Shown here: positions 34,965 through 43,973 of the stretch, piece by piece | Position numbering within the stretch: the first letter of the stretch is position 1 | Layout of the letters: each line of letters starts with the position of its first letter | Assembly (NCBI GenBank): GCA_900771335.1 | Contig: CAAGNP010000030.1 | Span: 1 to 55,636 of the forward strand | Source of the DNA: Rikenellaceae bacterium | GTDB taxonomy: Bacteria; Bacteroidota; Bacteroidia; Bacteroidales; UBA932 | DNA length: 55,636 nt | Reading direction: 5' to 3' | Translations under genes and position numbers: made by a program | Notes under the pieces: model-generated | The model's input: only the letters and a program-made list of their open reading frames with translations | Database searches by the model: none | What the model was told of the DNA's origin: nothing

Positions 34965-36773
34965 TTATTTCTTTTCAGCTTTGGCCTGTTTTGAGCCATC
35001 TTTCTGCATCGCAGACAAATAGTATGTCAGACAAGCTGTACCGTCCATTGTAGGCTCGTTGGTCGAATAATCGCCGATAGCGTCGTGATATACCATCAAG
35101 TCGGGCTGGAATCTTTCATAGTCCTGACCGGGAGTGTTAGGAATACCTTCCATATTCACACCTTCAAGGTGTTTGAAGATATTGAAATATACAGGACCGT
35201 CCACAAGGCCACCGACAGTGGTTCCTCTACCTGCGTTAAGGTATGATGAGTGTGGCTGTACAGGATAATCTCCATGTTTTGGAAGCTCCACTACCATACT
35301 TGTACCCCAAGGGTTGCAGCCGAACAGCCAGTCACGAAGGCTTGCCTCCATTTCAGCATATGTGTCATCACCTGTAAGTTCCCTGTATAGTCTGCACTGT
35401 GTAAGCATAGCTGTAGTCAGGTTATTTGAGCACCATATATAAGGGATACCATGCATATATGGGCTCTCAACAGCCTTTTCCAATGTCCTTTCTATACCTG
35501 TGCGAAGGTTTCTTACAAACTCTTTTTTCACACGTTCGTTGCCAAGTTTGGCCAAGTGGTAGTGACCCATATTCATGAATGGATACCATTGGTAGTGTCT
35601 TGCGCTGTCTGCACCCATCCATGGGGTTACAGGCTCTCTGCGGCCGTATTCGATAGCCTCATCGTAGTATTTTCTGATACCTGTGGTGATGAATAGCTCT
35701 ACAGCACCTAGCTCCATATCGTCCACCCAGTTGTCCTCTTCATAGATGTATGGAGAGATTACAGAAGCAGTCTGGCAGTTACCAGGTTTTTTAACACCCT
35801 CCTGATAAGCGGCATCTGCTTTGGAACCAATAAGTTTTGCAAATTCAGGGTAGAATGGTTCAAGGATTCTTGAGCCCATTGCGAAGCATGATGCAAATTT
35901 ACCTGCGGTGCTTGCAACACCCATTGTGGCGTTGATGAATTTACCTCTGATCTGTGGCTCTCCACTGCAGAAATATACAGGTCTGCCGAGTCCGGGACCG
36001 TAGCCGTAATCCACTTTACACTCATTTGGAAGGCGCATTCCTGCGTGGTCGCGGTCGTCAGCGATCTGATTGTAGAGCTCACCCGGCTCAGGGTTCATCT
36101 TGTTGAGCCAGTCAAGACCCCATTTGATCTCGTCGATGATGTCAGGAAGACCGTTGGCCCCTTTGTGGCCGTTTGCATCGTACTCATCTCCAAATGCTTC
36201 AGGGTTCTGCTGGTATGCAAACATCATCTGGTAGATGGCATTTGCAGATGTAGTGGTATACTGAAGGTAGTCAGTGGCATCGTGCCATCCGCCGGTCACA
36301 TCGATATGCTGACCTGTCTTGGTGGGGTGATACAGAATGTAGCCGTCATGGGTGTGGCAGCTGTCCTGAACATGAGGGTTGTAGCCGCAGCGCTGCTGAC
36401 GCATATAGTTAAGGAGGAAGTCAGCTGTGCCGTCGTATACGGATGTGCTGATAGGAAATACAGGGGATTTGGCCTTGCCGGCGCGGATATAATATTCTCC
36501 ACTTTTCTCGAAGTCTGTGAAGTTCAGGCGGTATGTGCTGTTCATCGAGCCGTATTTGCCTGTAGATTGGACACTTTTGAGGACCTTTACTTTCTTATCT
36601 GTCCTGGCATCCACAAGCTCGAACTCTGTGATATCCACACCCTCTTCACTGATGAATACAGCTACTTTGATAGATTCGGGGAGATATCCCAGCTGATTGA
36701 TTCTGATCCATTGATCAGCTTTAGCATTTAAGGCGCACATCAACAGCGCCAATGATATAAGCAGTTTTCTCAT
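34965..36773 (-). CDS. Secreted glycoside hydrolase family 9 (cellulase-like)
   Basis: A 602-aa protein starting at ATG 36773, which gives the signal peptide MRKLLISLALLMCALNAKA. Residues about 20-105 form the immunoglobulin-like domain seen before many GH9 catalytic domains (WIRINQLGYLPES). The (alpha/alpha)6 catalytic part has GGWHDATDY with the catalytic Asp, PVQPHSSYL, and NEPTMDGTA with the acid Glu near the end. It would cut beta-1,4-glucans or related polymers in the periplasm or outside. Its stop is 19 nt from rarA. Confidence 0.9.
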   Translation of the reverse strand: MRKLLISLALLMCALNAKADQWIRINQLGYLPESIKVAVFISEEGVDITEFELVDARTDKKVKVLKSVQSTGKYGSMNSTYRLNFTDFEKSGEYYIRAGKAKSPVFPISTSVYDGTADFLLNYMRQQRCGYNPHVQDSCHTHDGYILYHPTKTGQHIDVTGGWHDATDYLQYTTTSANAIYQMMFAYQQNPEAFGDEYDANGHKGANGLPDIIDEIKWGLDWLNKMNPEPGELYNQIADDRDHAGMRLPNECKVDYGYGPGLGRPVYFCSGEPQIRGKFINATMGVASTAGKFASCFAMGSRILEPFYPEFAKLIGSKADAAYQEGVKKPGNCQTASVISPYIYEEDNWVDDMELGAVELFITTGIRKYYDEAIEYGRREPVTPWMGADSARHYQWYPFMNMGHYHLAKLGNERVKKEFVRNLRTGIERTLEKAVESPYMHGIPYIWCSNNLTTAMLTQCRLYRELTGDDTYAEMEASLRDWLFGCNPWGTSMVVELPKHGDYPVQPHSSYLNAGRGTTVGGLVDGPVYFNIFKHLEGVNMEGIPNTPGQDYERFQPDLMVYHDAIGDYSTNEPTMDGTACLTYYLSAMQKDGSKQAKAEKK

Positions 36774-36790
36774 AATGGTATATTTTAAGC

Positions 36791-36798
36791 CAAATATA
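36791..36798 (-). promoter_or_regulatory. Possible -7 box for the GH9 gene
   Basis: On the minus strand TATATTTG, 17 nt before the GH9 start codon. It faces a divergent -7 box 14 nt away. Confidence 0.45.
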
Positions 36799-36811
36799 TG
36801 CATTATTTTGC

Positions 36812-36820
36812 TATTTTTGC
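36812..36820 (+). promoter_or_regulatory. Possible -7 box for rlmD
   Basis: TATTTTTGC matches TAnnTTTGC and ends 19 nt before the rlmD start. The -33 region overlaps the GH9 promoter. Confidence 0.5.
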
Positions 36821-36839
36821 TCAATTATTTCGAAGAACC

Positions 36840-38354
36840 ATGAGCAGAAAAGGAAAAGAAAAAATCGTATTGCAGAATATAGAGATCGAATCCATTGCAG
36901 CTGAGGGCAATTCCCTCGCGAGGGTGGAAGGTAAAGTTCTTTTTGTCCCGCTATGCATCCCCGGCGATGTGGTGGATGTGAGGGTTCACAGGAAGAAAAG
37001 CGGATACATGGAGGGTGTCGCCATCAATATGGTGAAGCCGTCCCCATTGCGCGTAGCGCCGTTCTGCGACCATTACGGAACCTGCGGAGGGTGCAAATGG
37101 CAGATCCTCCCATACGAGCAGCAGCTCCAGTTCAAGCAGCAGCAGGTAGTGGACCAATTGACCCGTATCGGGCATCTGGAACTACCTGAGATTGAACCTA
37201 TTCTCGGCTCTGAGAAGACACGAGAATACCGCAACAAGCTTGAGTTTACCTTCTCGGACCGCCGCTGGCTCTTCGAAGGGGAGAAGGCGGAGGATATATT
37301 CTCCCCCCCTACCCAACTTGATCCAGCAGATTACCCCAATGGATTTCCCCGTCATCTTCGCCTTGGCTACTCGAGTGTGAACAGCCGTCCGGAGGGATTC
37401 GGCCTTGGATTCCACATTGGCGGAGCATTTGACAAGGTGCTCGATATCAAAAAGTGCTACCTGCAGCCCGAGCCATCAAATGAAATACGCAATTTCGTCA
37501 GAGAATATGCAGTGGAGCACGGCCTGAGCTTCTTTAACCTCAGGGAGCAAGTGGGACTCCTCCGCACATTGGTCGTAAGGACCAATACCAAGGGGGATGT
37601 GATGGTGACCCTTGCTTGCACCTCGCTTGGAGAGGCTGCAGAGGGGGAAAAGGCCCCTATCCTATTGCTCTTGGATGCCATGCTCGAGCGTTTCCCTCAG
37701 ATCAAATCGCTCCACTACGTCATAAATACCAAGGGCAATGACTCGTTCGGAGACCTACCGGTAATCAACTACGCCGGTGAGGATGCCATCTATGAGCAGA
37801 TGGAGGATCTGAGCTTCAAGATCGGCCCGAAATCGTTCTATCAGACCAACTCCGAGCAGGCCTACCGCCTATACAGCGTAGTAAGGGAATTTGCTGATTT
37901 GAAGGGTGATGAGAAGGTGTATGACCTATATACCGGCACCGGTACCATCGCGCAGTTCGTCTCGAAGAGGGCTGCCAGCGTGATAGGTATCGAGTATGTG
38001 CCTGAGGCGATCGAAGATGCAAAGATCAATGCACAGAACAACGGAATCACCAATTGCACCTTCTATGCAGGTGATATGAAAGATATCCTTACCAACGAAT
38101 TCATTGCGCAGCACGGAGGGACCCCTGATGTAATCATCCTTGACCCGCCAAGGGCAGGAATCCACCCCGATGTGGCACAGGTGATATTGGATGCAAACCC
38201 TGAAAAAATAGTATACGTAAGCTGCAATCCTGCCACTCAGGCACGCGATTTGTCGATATTGTCTCAGAAATACAGAATAACCAGAGTCCGCCCCGTGGAT
38301 ATGTTCCCTCATACGGTACATATCGAGAACGTGGTGGCATTAGAGAGAAAATAG
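36840..38354 (+). CDS. rlmD: 23S rRNA (uracil-C5)-methyltransferase, RlmD/RumA family
   Basis: A 504-aa SAM-dependent RNA methyltransferase started at ATG 36840. It has an N-terminal TRAM domain and a [4Fe-4S] site CDHYGTCGGCKWQ plus a later Cys. The C-terminal Rossmann domain has VYDLYTGTGTIAQ, DPPRAGIHPD and the nucleophile Cys in YVSCNPATQARDL. The target is probably U1939 of 23S rRNA, but TrmA/RlmC-like specificity cannot be excluded. Its stop is 3 nt before mnmE. Confidence 0.93.
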   Translation: MSRKGKEKIVLQNIEIESIAAEGNSLARVEGKVLFVPLCIPGDVVDVRVHRKKSGYMEGVAINMVKPSPLRVAPFCDHYGTCGGCKWQILPYEQQLQFKQQQVVDQLTRIGHLELPEIEPILGSEKTREYRNKLEFTFSDRRWLFEGEKAEDIFSPPTQLDPADYPNGFPRHLRLGYSSVNSRPEGFGLGFHIGGAFDKVLDIKKCYLQPEPSNEIRNFVREYAVEHGLSFFNLREQVGLLRTLVVRTNTKGDVMVTLACTSLGEAAEGEKAPILLLLDAMLERFPQIKSLHYVINTKGNDSFGDLPVINYAGEDAIYEQMEDLSFKIGPKSFYQTNSEQAYRLYSVVREFADLKGDEKVYDLYTGTGTIAQFVSKRAASVIGIEYVPEAIEDAKINAQNNGITNCTFYAGDMKDILTNEFIAQHGGTPDVIILDPPRAGIHPDVAQVILDANPEKIVYVSCNPATQARDLSILSQKYRITRVRPVDMFPHTVHIENVVALERK

Positions 38355-38357
38355 AGT

Positions 38358-39800
38358 ATGGGAAATTATTACTACGAAAGTACAATCTGCGCTCAGGCAA
38401 GCGGTTCCGGTGCGGGTGCTGTGACAGTCCTAAGGCTCTCGGGCCCACGCTCGATAGAGATATTGGACCAGGTCTTCACCCCTGCGGGGAAAAAATCATT
38501 GCGCGAGAGCGAAAACTATAAAATGAGGTTTGGGGTGATCCGCCGCGGCGAAGAGGTGATCGATGAGGTGATGGCGGTGGTATTCAGAGCCCCCCACTCC
38601 TACACCGGAGAGGAATCGGCAGAGATCTATTGCCATGGCAGCGAATATATTGCCCAGGAGATACTTAAACTGCTGATGGAGAAAGGTGCGCGCCTGGCAG
38701 AAGGGGGAGAATTTACAAAAAGGGCATTTTTGAATGGCAAACTCGACCTGGCTCAGGCAGAGGCGGTGGCAGATCTGATCGCATCGCAGACCAAGGCGGC
38801 CCACGATGTGGCAATGGCCCAGATGAAAGGGGGATTTTCGCAGGAGCTCTCGAAGATGAGGGGCGATCTCGTGGAGATAGTGTCGCTGATGGAGCTCGAA
38901 CTCGACTTCAGTGAAGAGGATGTGGAATTTGCCGACAGAGTGCGCCTGAAGGAGCTTCTGGAGGCGGTATGTGCACATCTGGACAAACTTATAGAGTCAT
39001 TTGCCCTGGGCAATGTGATAAAGAATGGTGTCCCTGTCGCTATTGTCGGGGCGACCAATACAGGGAAGAGTACCCTTTTGAATGCCCTCCTTGGAGAGGA
39101 GAAAGCTATCGTGTCGGACATCGCCGGGACCACCCGTGACGTGATCGAGGATACTATCAATATAAACGGCGTAACATTCAGATTTATAGATACAGCCGGT
39201 ATCAGAAACACCACCGAGACCATCGAGATGATAGGTATCGAGAGGACATGGTGGAAGATGGCACAGGCGTCTGTCGTGATGCTGATGCTCGATTCCCAGA
39301 GGCCTGAGACATTTGAGCAGAACATAGCCAACCTTTCTGAAAGGGTATCTGCGGCTGTGGCTGAAAATGGTATTGAGAAACAGGTGGTCGTGTTGCTGAA
39401 TAAAGCAGACCTTGTCTCGGATGGGGAACGTGACATTTATCTGTCACAGATAGCGGAGTATGGCCGCAAATATGACCTCTCCCCTGCCCATATCTTCCCT
39501 ATCTCGGCGAAAGTACGTCTTGGAGTGGATGAGGTGGTAAATTATCTGGCACTTTCACGAAAAAGCATGAAGACAGACCGGAACAGTACCCTCGTGACCA
39601 ATCTCCGTCACCTGGAGGCGCTCCGCTCAGCACGCGAAGCCCTCACCCGTGTGTGGGACGGCCTTTCGGACTCCATTCCTACCGACCTTGTCGCACAGGA
39701 CATCCGCGAAGCTATCTACCACATCGGCACCATCACCGGCGAAGTAAGCACAGATGAAGTGCTGGGTGTGATATTTGGGAGGTTTTGCATCGGAAAATAG
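38358..39800 (+). CDS. mnmE: tRNA modification GTPase MnmE
   Basis: A 480-aa GTPase which with MnmG makes the carboxymethylaminomethyl group on wobble uridine. It has the N-terminal tetrahydrofolate-binding domain, the G domain inserted in the helical domain (G1 GATNTGKST, G3 DTAG, G4 NKAD), and the invariant C-terminal FCIGK with the catalytic Cys. The C-terminus is intact, and mobile-element genes begin right after it. The 3' end of mnmE (trmE) is a known attachment site of other genomic islands such as SGI1. Confidence 0.97.
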   Translation: MGNYYYESTICAQASGSGAGAVTVLRLSGPRSIEILDQVFTPAGKKSLRESENYKMRFGVIRRGEEVIDEVMAVVFRAPHSYTGEESAEIYCHGSEYIAQEILKLLMEKGARLAEGGEFTKRAFLNGKLDLAQAEAVADLIASQTKAAHDVAMAQMKGGFSQELSKMRGDLVEIVSLMELELDFSEEDVEFADRVRLKELLEAVCAHLDKLIESFALGNVIKNGVPVAIVGATNTGKSTLLNALLGEEKAIVSDIAGTTRDVIEDTININGVTFRFIDTAGIRNTTETIEMIGIERTWWKMAQASVVMLMLDSQRPETFEQNIANLSERVSAAVAENGIEKQVVVLLNKADLVSDGERDIYLSQIAEYGRKYDLSPAHIFPISAKVRLGVDEVVNYLALSRKSMKTDRNSTLVTNLRHLEALRSAREALTRVWDGLSDSIPTDLVAQDIREAIYHIGTITGEVSTDEVLGVIFGRFCIGK

Positions 39801-40064
39801 AACCCAAAAACAACCAAAAACATCGATAGCTAAGTCATTGACACTTACAGATTTTAACCTCTGTAGGTGTTGATAACTTTTTGCTTTATTTATGCTTATT
39901 AGGGTTATTTTTGTACCGCAGTTGTGACTGAACGGTACAACAGAAAATAGCACAAAACTTTTCCGTACGCTTTTACAACTGTTTACGTAGATTTACAAAC
40001 TTTGACTGGATTACCCCCTGAATTGCCTCGCGGAAGTCCTGTAAATAACAGTTGAAAAAGAGCG
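39801..40064. other. Likely left end (attL region) of the integrated element
   Basis: This gap holds a near-perfect 10-bp inverted repeat (39841-39850 and 39861-39870, one mismatch). It also has a perfect 8-bp one (TTGTACCG 39911-39918, CGGTACAA 39933-39940) with CAGT/ACTG nested inside. The 8-mer GAAAATAG occurs at the mnmE 3' end and again just after the second repeat, in partly similar surroundings. Such repeats fit integrase and excisionase binding. The exact junction cannot be set without the right end. Confidence 0.5.
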
Positions 40065-40922
40065 ATGTTAGATATTGAAAAAACATGTAGAAACTGCGGA
40101 AAAGTCTTCAAACCCTACTATGGAAGACAAATATACTGCTGCGAGGCTTGTCGTCTGGCTGTAGAACGCACAAAGCGCAGAGAGCAGAGGAACCTGGAAT
40201 CCAGCAAAAAGATAGTAGATAAGAACGGCCAGCTGCTCTCCAACAAGACACACTTATCCATTTCACACGCGGCCCTATTCCTTAATGTCAGCCGCCCCAC
40301 TATATATAAAAGAATAGAAGCCGGGGAACTTCATCCTATCAAGCTTGGCAAAAGGACAATACGAATCCCCATTCATGAACTCCTTTCTTCAACAGAAATG
40401 GAAACAGTAGAAAAGATTGGAGATTTCAGCATAGCAATCAAACTGGATGAAGCACTCCTAAGATATAATACAAATAGAACAGACTTCTACAAAACAATAG
40501 TGGAACACAACATAGCTACAAAGAAAAGACGCAGAGTAGCCTATTATCCTCAAAAGACCTTAGACAAATTTCTGCCACTTAGAGGATCATTCAATCCAAA
40601 CGACTGGTATACTATTGATGAAATTTTGGAATCGTCTGGCTACAGCAGAAAACTCATCAACGATATCTGCAGGAAAGCCAACATCGATCGTATGAAAAAA
40701 GACGGCACCCTCTACATCTCCAAACGCTGGGACAACCACCGCTACACCAAGGAAGACCTTGAGAAAAACTACATGACCCACAAACAAGCAGTCCTTCACT
40801 ACCGCATAGGCAACGATAAATTTTATAACTTTGTAAACGAGTCAGGAATCCCAAAACACAGAGACGGAAACCTCGTTTACTTCAAAAAGAGCGACCTCGA
40901 TAAACTGTTTAAGAAGAAGTAA
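40065..40922 (+). CDS. Zinc-ribbon and helix-turn-helix (excisionase-like) protein
   Basis: A 285-aa protein. The N-terminal CRNCGKVF...CCEAC (residues 8-30) is a small zinc finger. Residues about 65-105 form an HTH_17/MerR-type winged helix (SISHAALFLNVSRPTIYKRIEAGELHPIKLGKRTIRIP). Two further regions (about 125-170 and 235-285) look like additional degenerate copies of the same fold. It is 1 nt from the integrase gene. It probably directs excision or regulates the integrase (inference). Confidence 0.75.
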   Translation: MLDIEKTCRNCGKVFKPYYGRQIYCCEACRLAVERTKRREQRNLESSKKIVDKNGQLLSNKTHLSISHAALFLNVSRPTIYKRIEAGELHPIKLGKRTIRIPIHELLSSTEMETVEKIGDFSIAIKLDEALLRYNTNRTDFYKTIVEHNIATKKRRRVAYYPQKTLDKFLPLRGSFNPNDWYTIDEILESSGYSRKLINDICRKANIDRMKKDGTLYISKRWDNHRYTKEDLEKNYMTHKQAVLHYRIGNDKFYNFVNESGIPKHRDGNLVYFKKSDLDKLFKKK

Positions 40923-40923
40923 C

Positions 40924-42045
40924 ATGGCAACAAAAGTAACACTAAGGCGTAGAGAATACCCAAGCGGCAAAGTAGCCCTCTACCTAGACTTCTATCCCCC
41001 TGTCCGCAATCCCAAAACCATGCAGATGTCTCGCAGGGAATACCTCGGCATATACATCCACCCAAAGCCAACCACACGAGAAGAACGCAAAATCAACGAA
41101 GAAAAGCTCCGCATAGCCGAAGGAATACGAGCCATGCGAGAACTCGCCCTATTGAACGAACAATACGGATTCCTCGACAAGACCACCAAGAAGATGGACT
41201 TCCTCAAATACTTCAAAGGCTTCCTCCCAAAAGAGAACGCCAAATGGGGATTCGTATACAAACACTTCTCAGAATACGTCAAAGGCAGCTGCAAATTTGA
41301 AGACCTTACAGTAGAACTCTGCAACGGCTTCCGCACCTACCTCCTGAACACCCCAATGCTCAGAGATCCTAAAAGGAAACTCTCCAAAAACTCCATTGCC
41401 GGATACTGGAGCACATTCCGCGGTGTCCTGGCCCGAGCATACAAAGAACGCTACCTATCGGAAAACATCAACGACTACCTTGAAAAAGTAGAAACCGAAG
41501 ACACAAGACGAGAATACCTCACAGCAGAAGAACTCCAGAAGCTTGCCAAGACTCCGTGCCAAGACCCTGTAGTCAAAGCCGCCTCCCTCTTCTCCTGCCT
41601 CACAGGACTCAGACGAAGCGACATCCTCCAGCTCACCTGGGAAGACTTTGCCACCTACCCAGACGGAGGCCACTGCATCCGCATCAAAACAGAAAAGACC
41701 GAGACCGAGACATCACTCCCGATCTCAGACGAAGCCTACAAACTTTGCGGAAAGCCAGGCACAGGACTAGTATTCAAGAACATATCCCCGTCCGTCATCA
41801 ACTACCAGCTCAAGAAATGGCTCCCGGCAGCCGGAATCACAAAGAACATCACATTCCACTGCTTCCGCCACACCTACGCCACTCTGCTCCTAAGCAACGG
41901 CACAGACATCTACACAGTCAGCAAGATGCTCACCCACAAAAACGTAAGCACAACGCAGATATACGCAGAAGTCATAGACGGCCGCAAACGCCAGGCAGCA
42001 GAATCCATCAGCATCAAGAAGAAGAAAACCACTAAGAAGAAATAG
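40924..42045 (+). CDS. Tyrosine recombinase / integrase
   Basis: A 373-aa integrase with an N-terminal SAM-like core-binding domain (about 100-205). The catalytic domain has Arg in LTGLRRSDIL, His-xx-Arg in HCFRHTYATLLL, and His and nucleophilic Tyr in LTHKNVSTTQIYAEV. Third codon positions are dominated by C, unlike the AT-rich genes that follow, so the integrase module and cargo may differ in origin. It marks the left side of the mobile element. Confidence 0.93.
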   Translation: MATKVTLRRREYPSGKVALYLDFYPPVRNPKTMQMSRREYLGIYIHPKPTTREERKINEEKLRIAEGIRAMRELALLNEQYGFLDKTTKKMDFLKYFKGFLPKENAKWGFVYKHFSEYVKGSCKFEDLTVELCNGFRTYLLNTPMLRDPKRKLSKNSIAGYWSTFRGVLARAYKERYLSENINDYLEKVETEDTRREYLTAEELQKLAKTPCQDPVVKAASLFSCLTGLRRSDILQLTWEDFATYPDGGHCIRIKTEKTETETSLPISDEAYKLCGKPGTGLVFKNISPSVINYQLKKWLPAAGITKNITFHCFRHTYATLLLSNGTDIYTVSKMLTHKNVSTTQIYAEVIDGRKRQAAESISIKKKKTTKKK

Positions 42046-42047
42046 AT

Positions 42048-43112
42048 ATGAGGGCTAAAGAGTACATCCATCTTAACCGTGCTAATATCAAGCATATAGA
42101 TCTTGTAGAACGCATTATATCAGACCTTAGTCCGTTGCGTATGGATAAAAAGAAGACTGATGAATACTATAACAAAGTACTTTCGTCAGACATAAGAAAG
42201 CAGACCTACCTCCTTCAGGTGGATCTGTACGATAAATGCAACGCAATGCAACAGGAAGAGCCTCGTTTGGAGACATTTGAGGGTGAAGTGCCGTATGAAA
42301 TTGCAGCAGACGTAAGGGCCACACTGTTTCAGATCTTAAAAGAGGATAAATCATTTGGCTACGTCTTCTTCCAGCTTGGCAATGAGCATAATAGTAAGCA
42401 TAGTTCAGATCCTATCGATTGCATTCCCAATCATGAAGCAATTTGTAAGGCTATATCAACGAACCGAGATTGCTACCCTCATGGAGAAATAGCATCATAT
42501 CTTGACGATGACTTCAACTACGATCAGAATGAAATGCTATTGTCAAATGGATATTCTGAAAACGAGCCAGAAAAGTTGACTAGCATCTTCAATCTTGCTT
42601 ACGAGATGTACGATGTTCTCAGATGCCGGAAGTCTAGCATTGCTGCCATCAAGCAACAACTGGCCACAATAATGCCTACTGATGATTTATCTGCTAAAGA
42701 TATCTCATATGCATTGGAGATTACACATAACCTAATATCTGAATATTCTCCAGAGGATAAAGCCATGGAGCGAGTTGCAAATGAAATTCTTAAGAAACTC
42801 TCATCTCTCGGTCACAAAAAGTCTTCCTCAATCCAAGAGAAGACAGATAAAGGCATGACCACTCAGCAGCAAATTCTTTTCATGCATTATATCTTGAATG
42901 AATTGGGAGTCAACTTTGGTAATTCTGATAAAGCAGCATGGAAGAGACTTATAAGCAAAGTCTTTGGAAAGAATTCTCAAGATGTAAAAGAAAAACTTAC
43001 ATTCGATTATGATGATAAGAAAACCAAATCATCTCTAAGAATTGTATCTGAGGCAGTTAAAGAATTGCTTCCAAGTATAGCAGACAAAATAAACAACGAC
43101 ATAAAAGAATAA
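42048..43112 (+). CDS. Hypothetical mobile-element protein
   Basis: A 354-aa mainly helical protein, 2 nt after the integrase stop. The C-terminal part (QQILFMHYILNELGVNF...SLRIVSEAVKELLPSIADKI) resembles a block seen in many uncharacterised proteins beside Bacteroides integrases. I recognise no catalytic motif. A regulatory or accessory role in element transfer is possible, but I cannot support more. Confidence 0.6.
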   Translation: MRAKEYIHLNRANIKHIDLVERIISDLSPLRMDKKKTDEYYNKVLSSDIRKQTYLLQVDLYDKCNAMQQEEPRLETFEGEVPYEIAADVRATLFQILKEDKSFGYVFFQLGNEHNSKHSSDPIDCIPNHEAICKAISTNRDCYPHGEIASYLDDDFNYDQNEMLLSNGYSENEPEKLTSIFNLAYEMYDVLRCRKSSIAAIKQQLATIMPTDDLSAKDISYALEITHNLISEYSPEDKAMERVANEILKKLSSLGHKKSSSIQEKTDKGMTTQQQILFMHYILNELGVNFGNSDKAAWKRLISKVFGKNSQDVKEKLTFDYDDKKTKSSLRIVSEAVKELLPSIADKINNDIKE

Positions 43113-43115
43113 ATA

Positions 43116-43149
43116 TGTACCCGGTTTTGTAGGGTACAAACCACCCTAC
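43116..43149 (+). repeat. Two mutually exclusive hairpins after the 42048 gene
   Basis: TGTACCC (43116-43122) pairs with GGGTACA (43132-43138). The overlapping GTAGGG (43129-43134) can instead pair with CCCTAC (43144-43149). The arrangement could be a switch or a nested terminator; no long T-run follows. Confidence 0.45.
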
Positions 43150-43167
43150 TTCTGAAAATTACGCATA

Positions 43168-43176
43168 TACCTTTGC
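43168..43176 (+). promoter_or_regulatory. Promoter -7 box before the HTH/replication genes
   Basis: TACCTTTGC is a strong match to TAnnTTTGC. A terminator follows immediately, then the 43264 gene. Confidence 0.6.
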
Positions 43177-43177
43177 A

Positions 43178-43213
43178 CCGTGACCTCACAACGAAGTCAC
43201 GGTTTCTTTTTTC
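43178..43213 (+). terminator. Leader terminator (possible attenuator or small RNA end)
   Basis: CCGTGAC (43178-43184) pairs with GTCACGG (43196-43202) around an 11-nt loop, followed by TTTCTTTTTTC. It lies directly downstream of a promoter and 50 nt before the next start codon. Confidence 0.75.
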
Positions 43214-43263
43214 TGTGGCCACATAAAAGGGGAACGATGTTGAACTCTTAACACGTTTTTCTA

Positions 43264-43614
43264 ATGTCAGAAAAAATTACATTCGAATCTCTACCACAAG
43301 CAGTGGAGACGATTCTTAAAAAAATTGAGGGTCTTGAATTAGTCCTCGAAACATTAGCTGGTACTGGAGGTTCACCTAAAGACAAATGGATGAATCTAAC
43401 CCAACTCTGCGACTACCTCCCAGATCACCCTGCGAAGCAGACAGTTTACGGCTGGGTAAACAGTTCTTACATCCCTTACTATAAAAAGGGTAAGAAATTG
43501 GCCTTTCTTCAAAGCGAGATAGATAAATGGCTCGCAACAGGTAAGCGCAAAACTGATGAAGAGATTCAGATAGAAGTCGCTAAGTATATGGAATCTAACA
43601 AGTTTGGAGTATGA
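43264..43614 (+). CDS. Helix-turn-helix (HTH_17-like) protein of mobile element
   Basis: A 116-aa protein. A short coiled coil (about 8-35) is followed by a winged helix-turn-helix (about 44-92; MNLTQLCDYLPDHPAKQTVYGWVNSSYIPYYKKGKKLAFLQSEIDKWL), the form found beside replication genes in Bacteroides elements. It overlaps the next gene by 4 nt (ATGA). It is probably an element regulator or replication-initiation helper. Confidence 0.8.
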   Translation: MSEKITFESLPQAVETILKKIEGLELVLETLAGTGGSPKDKWMNLTQLCDYLPDHPAKQTVYGWVNSSYIPYYKKGKKLAFLQSEIDKWLATGKRKTDEEIQIEVAKYMESNKFGV

Positions 43615-43973
43615 AAGAGCCAGTACATATCAGCACTCCAATGGCAGAACTCCTTGCCACAAGTGACGATCCGGTAATTGTAGCAATTCGTCAGCATTGT
43701 CCTGTATTTAACAGTATGCTAAAATCATCTAAATGCACTGGATGTAAAGCTAAAGATGAACTTCAAGTAAATCTTGAAGACCTACTTGACAACCAAGATA
43801 TTATGAAACTCATGCATCTTAGTGCAAGGACATTGCAAACTCTCAGAACAAATGGCACCATCAAGTATATCAAGTTACGCAACAAGATATACTATCGGCG
43901 TCAGGATATCGAACAAGTCCTTAAGGACAATTATATCATGTTTAAGATCAGGGAACGTTATGGAAAAGAATAG
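43611..43973 (+). CDS. Helix-turn-helix (HTH_17-like) protein
   Basis: A 120-aa protein whose C-terminal half (about 63-110; DIMKLMHLSARTLQTLRTNGTIKYIKLRNKIYYRRQDIEQVL) is an excisionase/MerR-like winged helix. Two cysteines in CTGCKAK (about 41-47) are unpaired. The stop overlaps the start of the next gene by 14 nt, so all genes from 43264 to 46667 are translationally linked. Confidence 0.8.
   Translation: MKEPVHISTPMAELLATSDDPVIVAIRQHCPVFNSMLKSSKCTGCKAKDELQVNLEDLLDNQDIMKLMHLSARTLQTLRTNGTIKYIKLRNKIYYRRQDIEQVLKDNYIMFKIRERYGKE

Noticed and set aside
34946..34999. 18-residue N-terminal extension of RarA
   Set aside because: It would overlap the upstream GH9 stop and has no family match; ATG 34945 gives the usual start.
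36045..36731. 228-aa open frame antisense to the GH9 gene
   Set aside because: The sense strand encodes a complete signal peptide and GH9 motifs; the antisense protein has no recognisable feature.
38753..39436. 227-aa open frame antisense to mnmE
   Set aside because: It is the shadow of the G-domain region of mnmE, is Ser/Thr rich and has no motif or ribosome-binding context.
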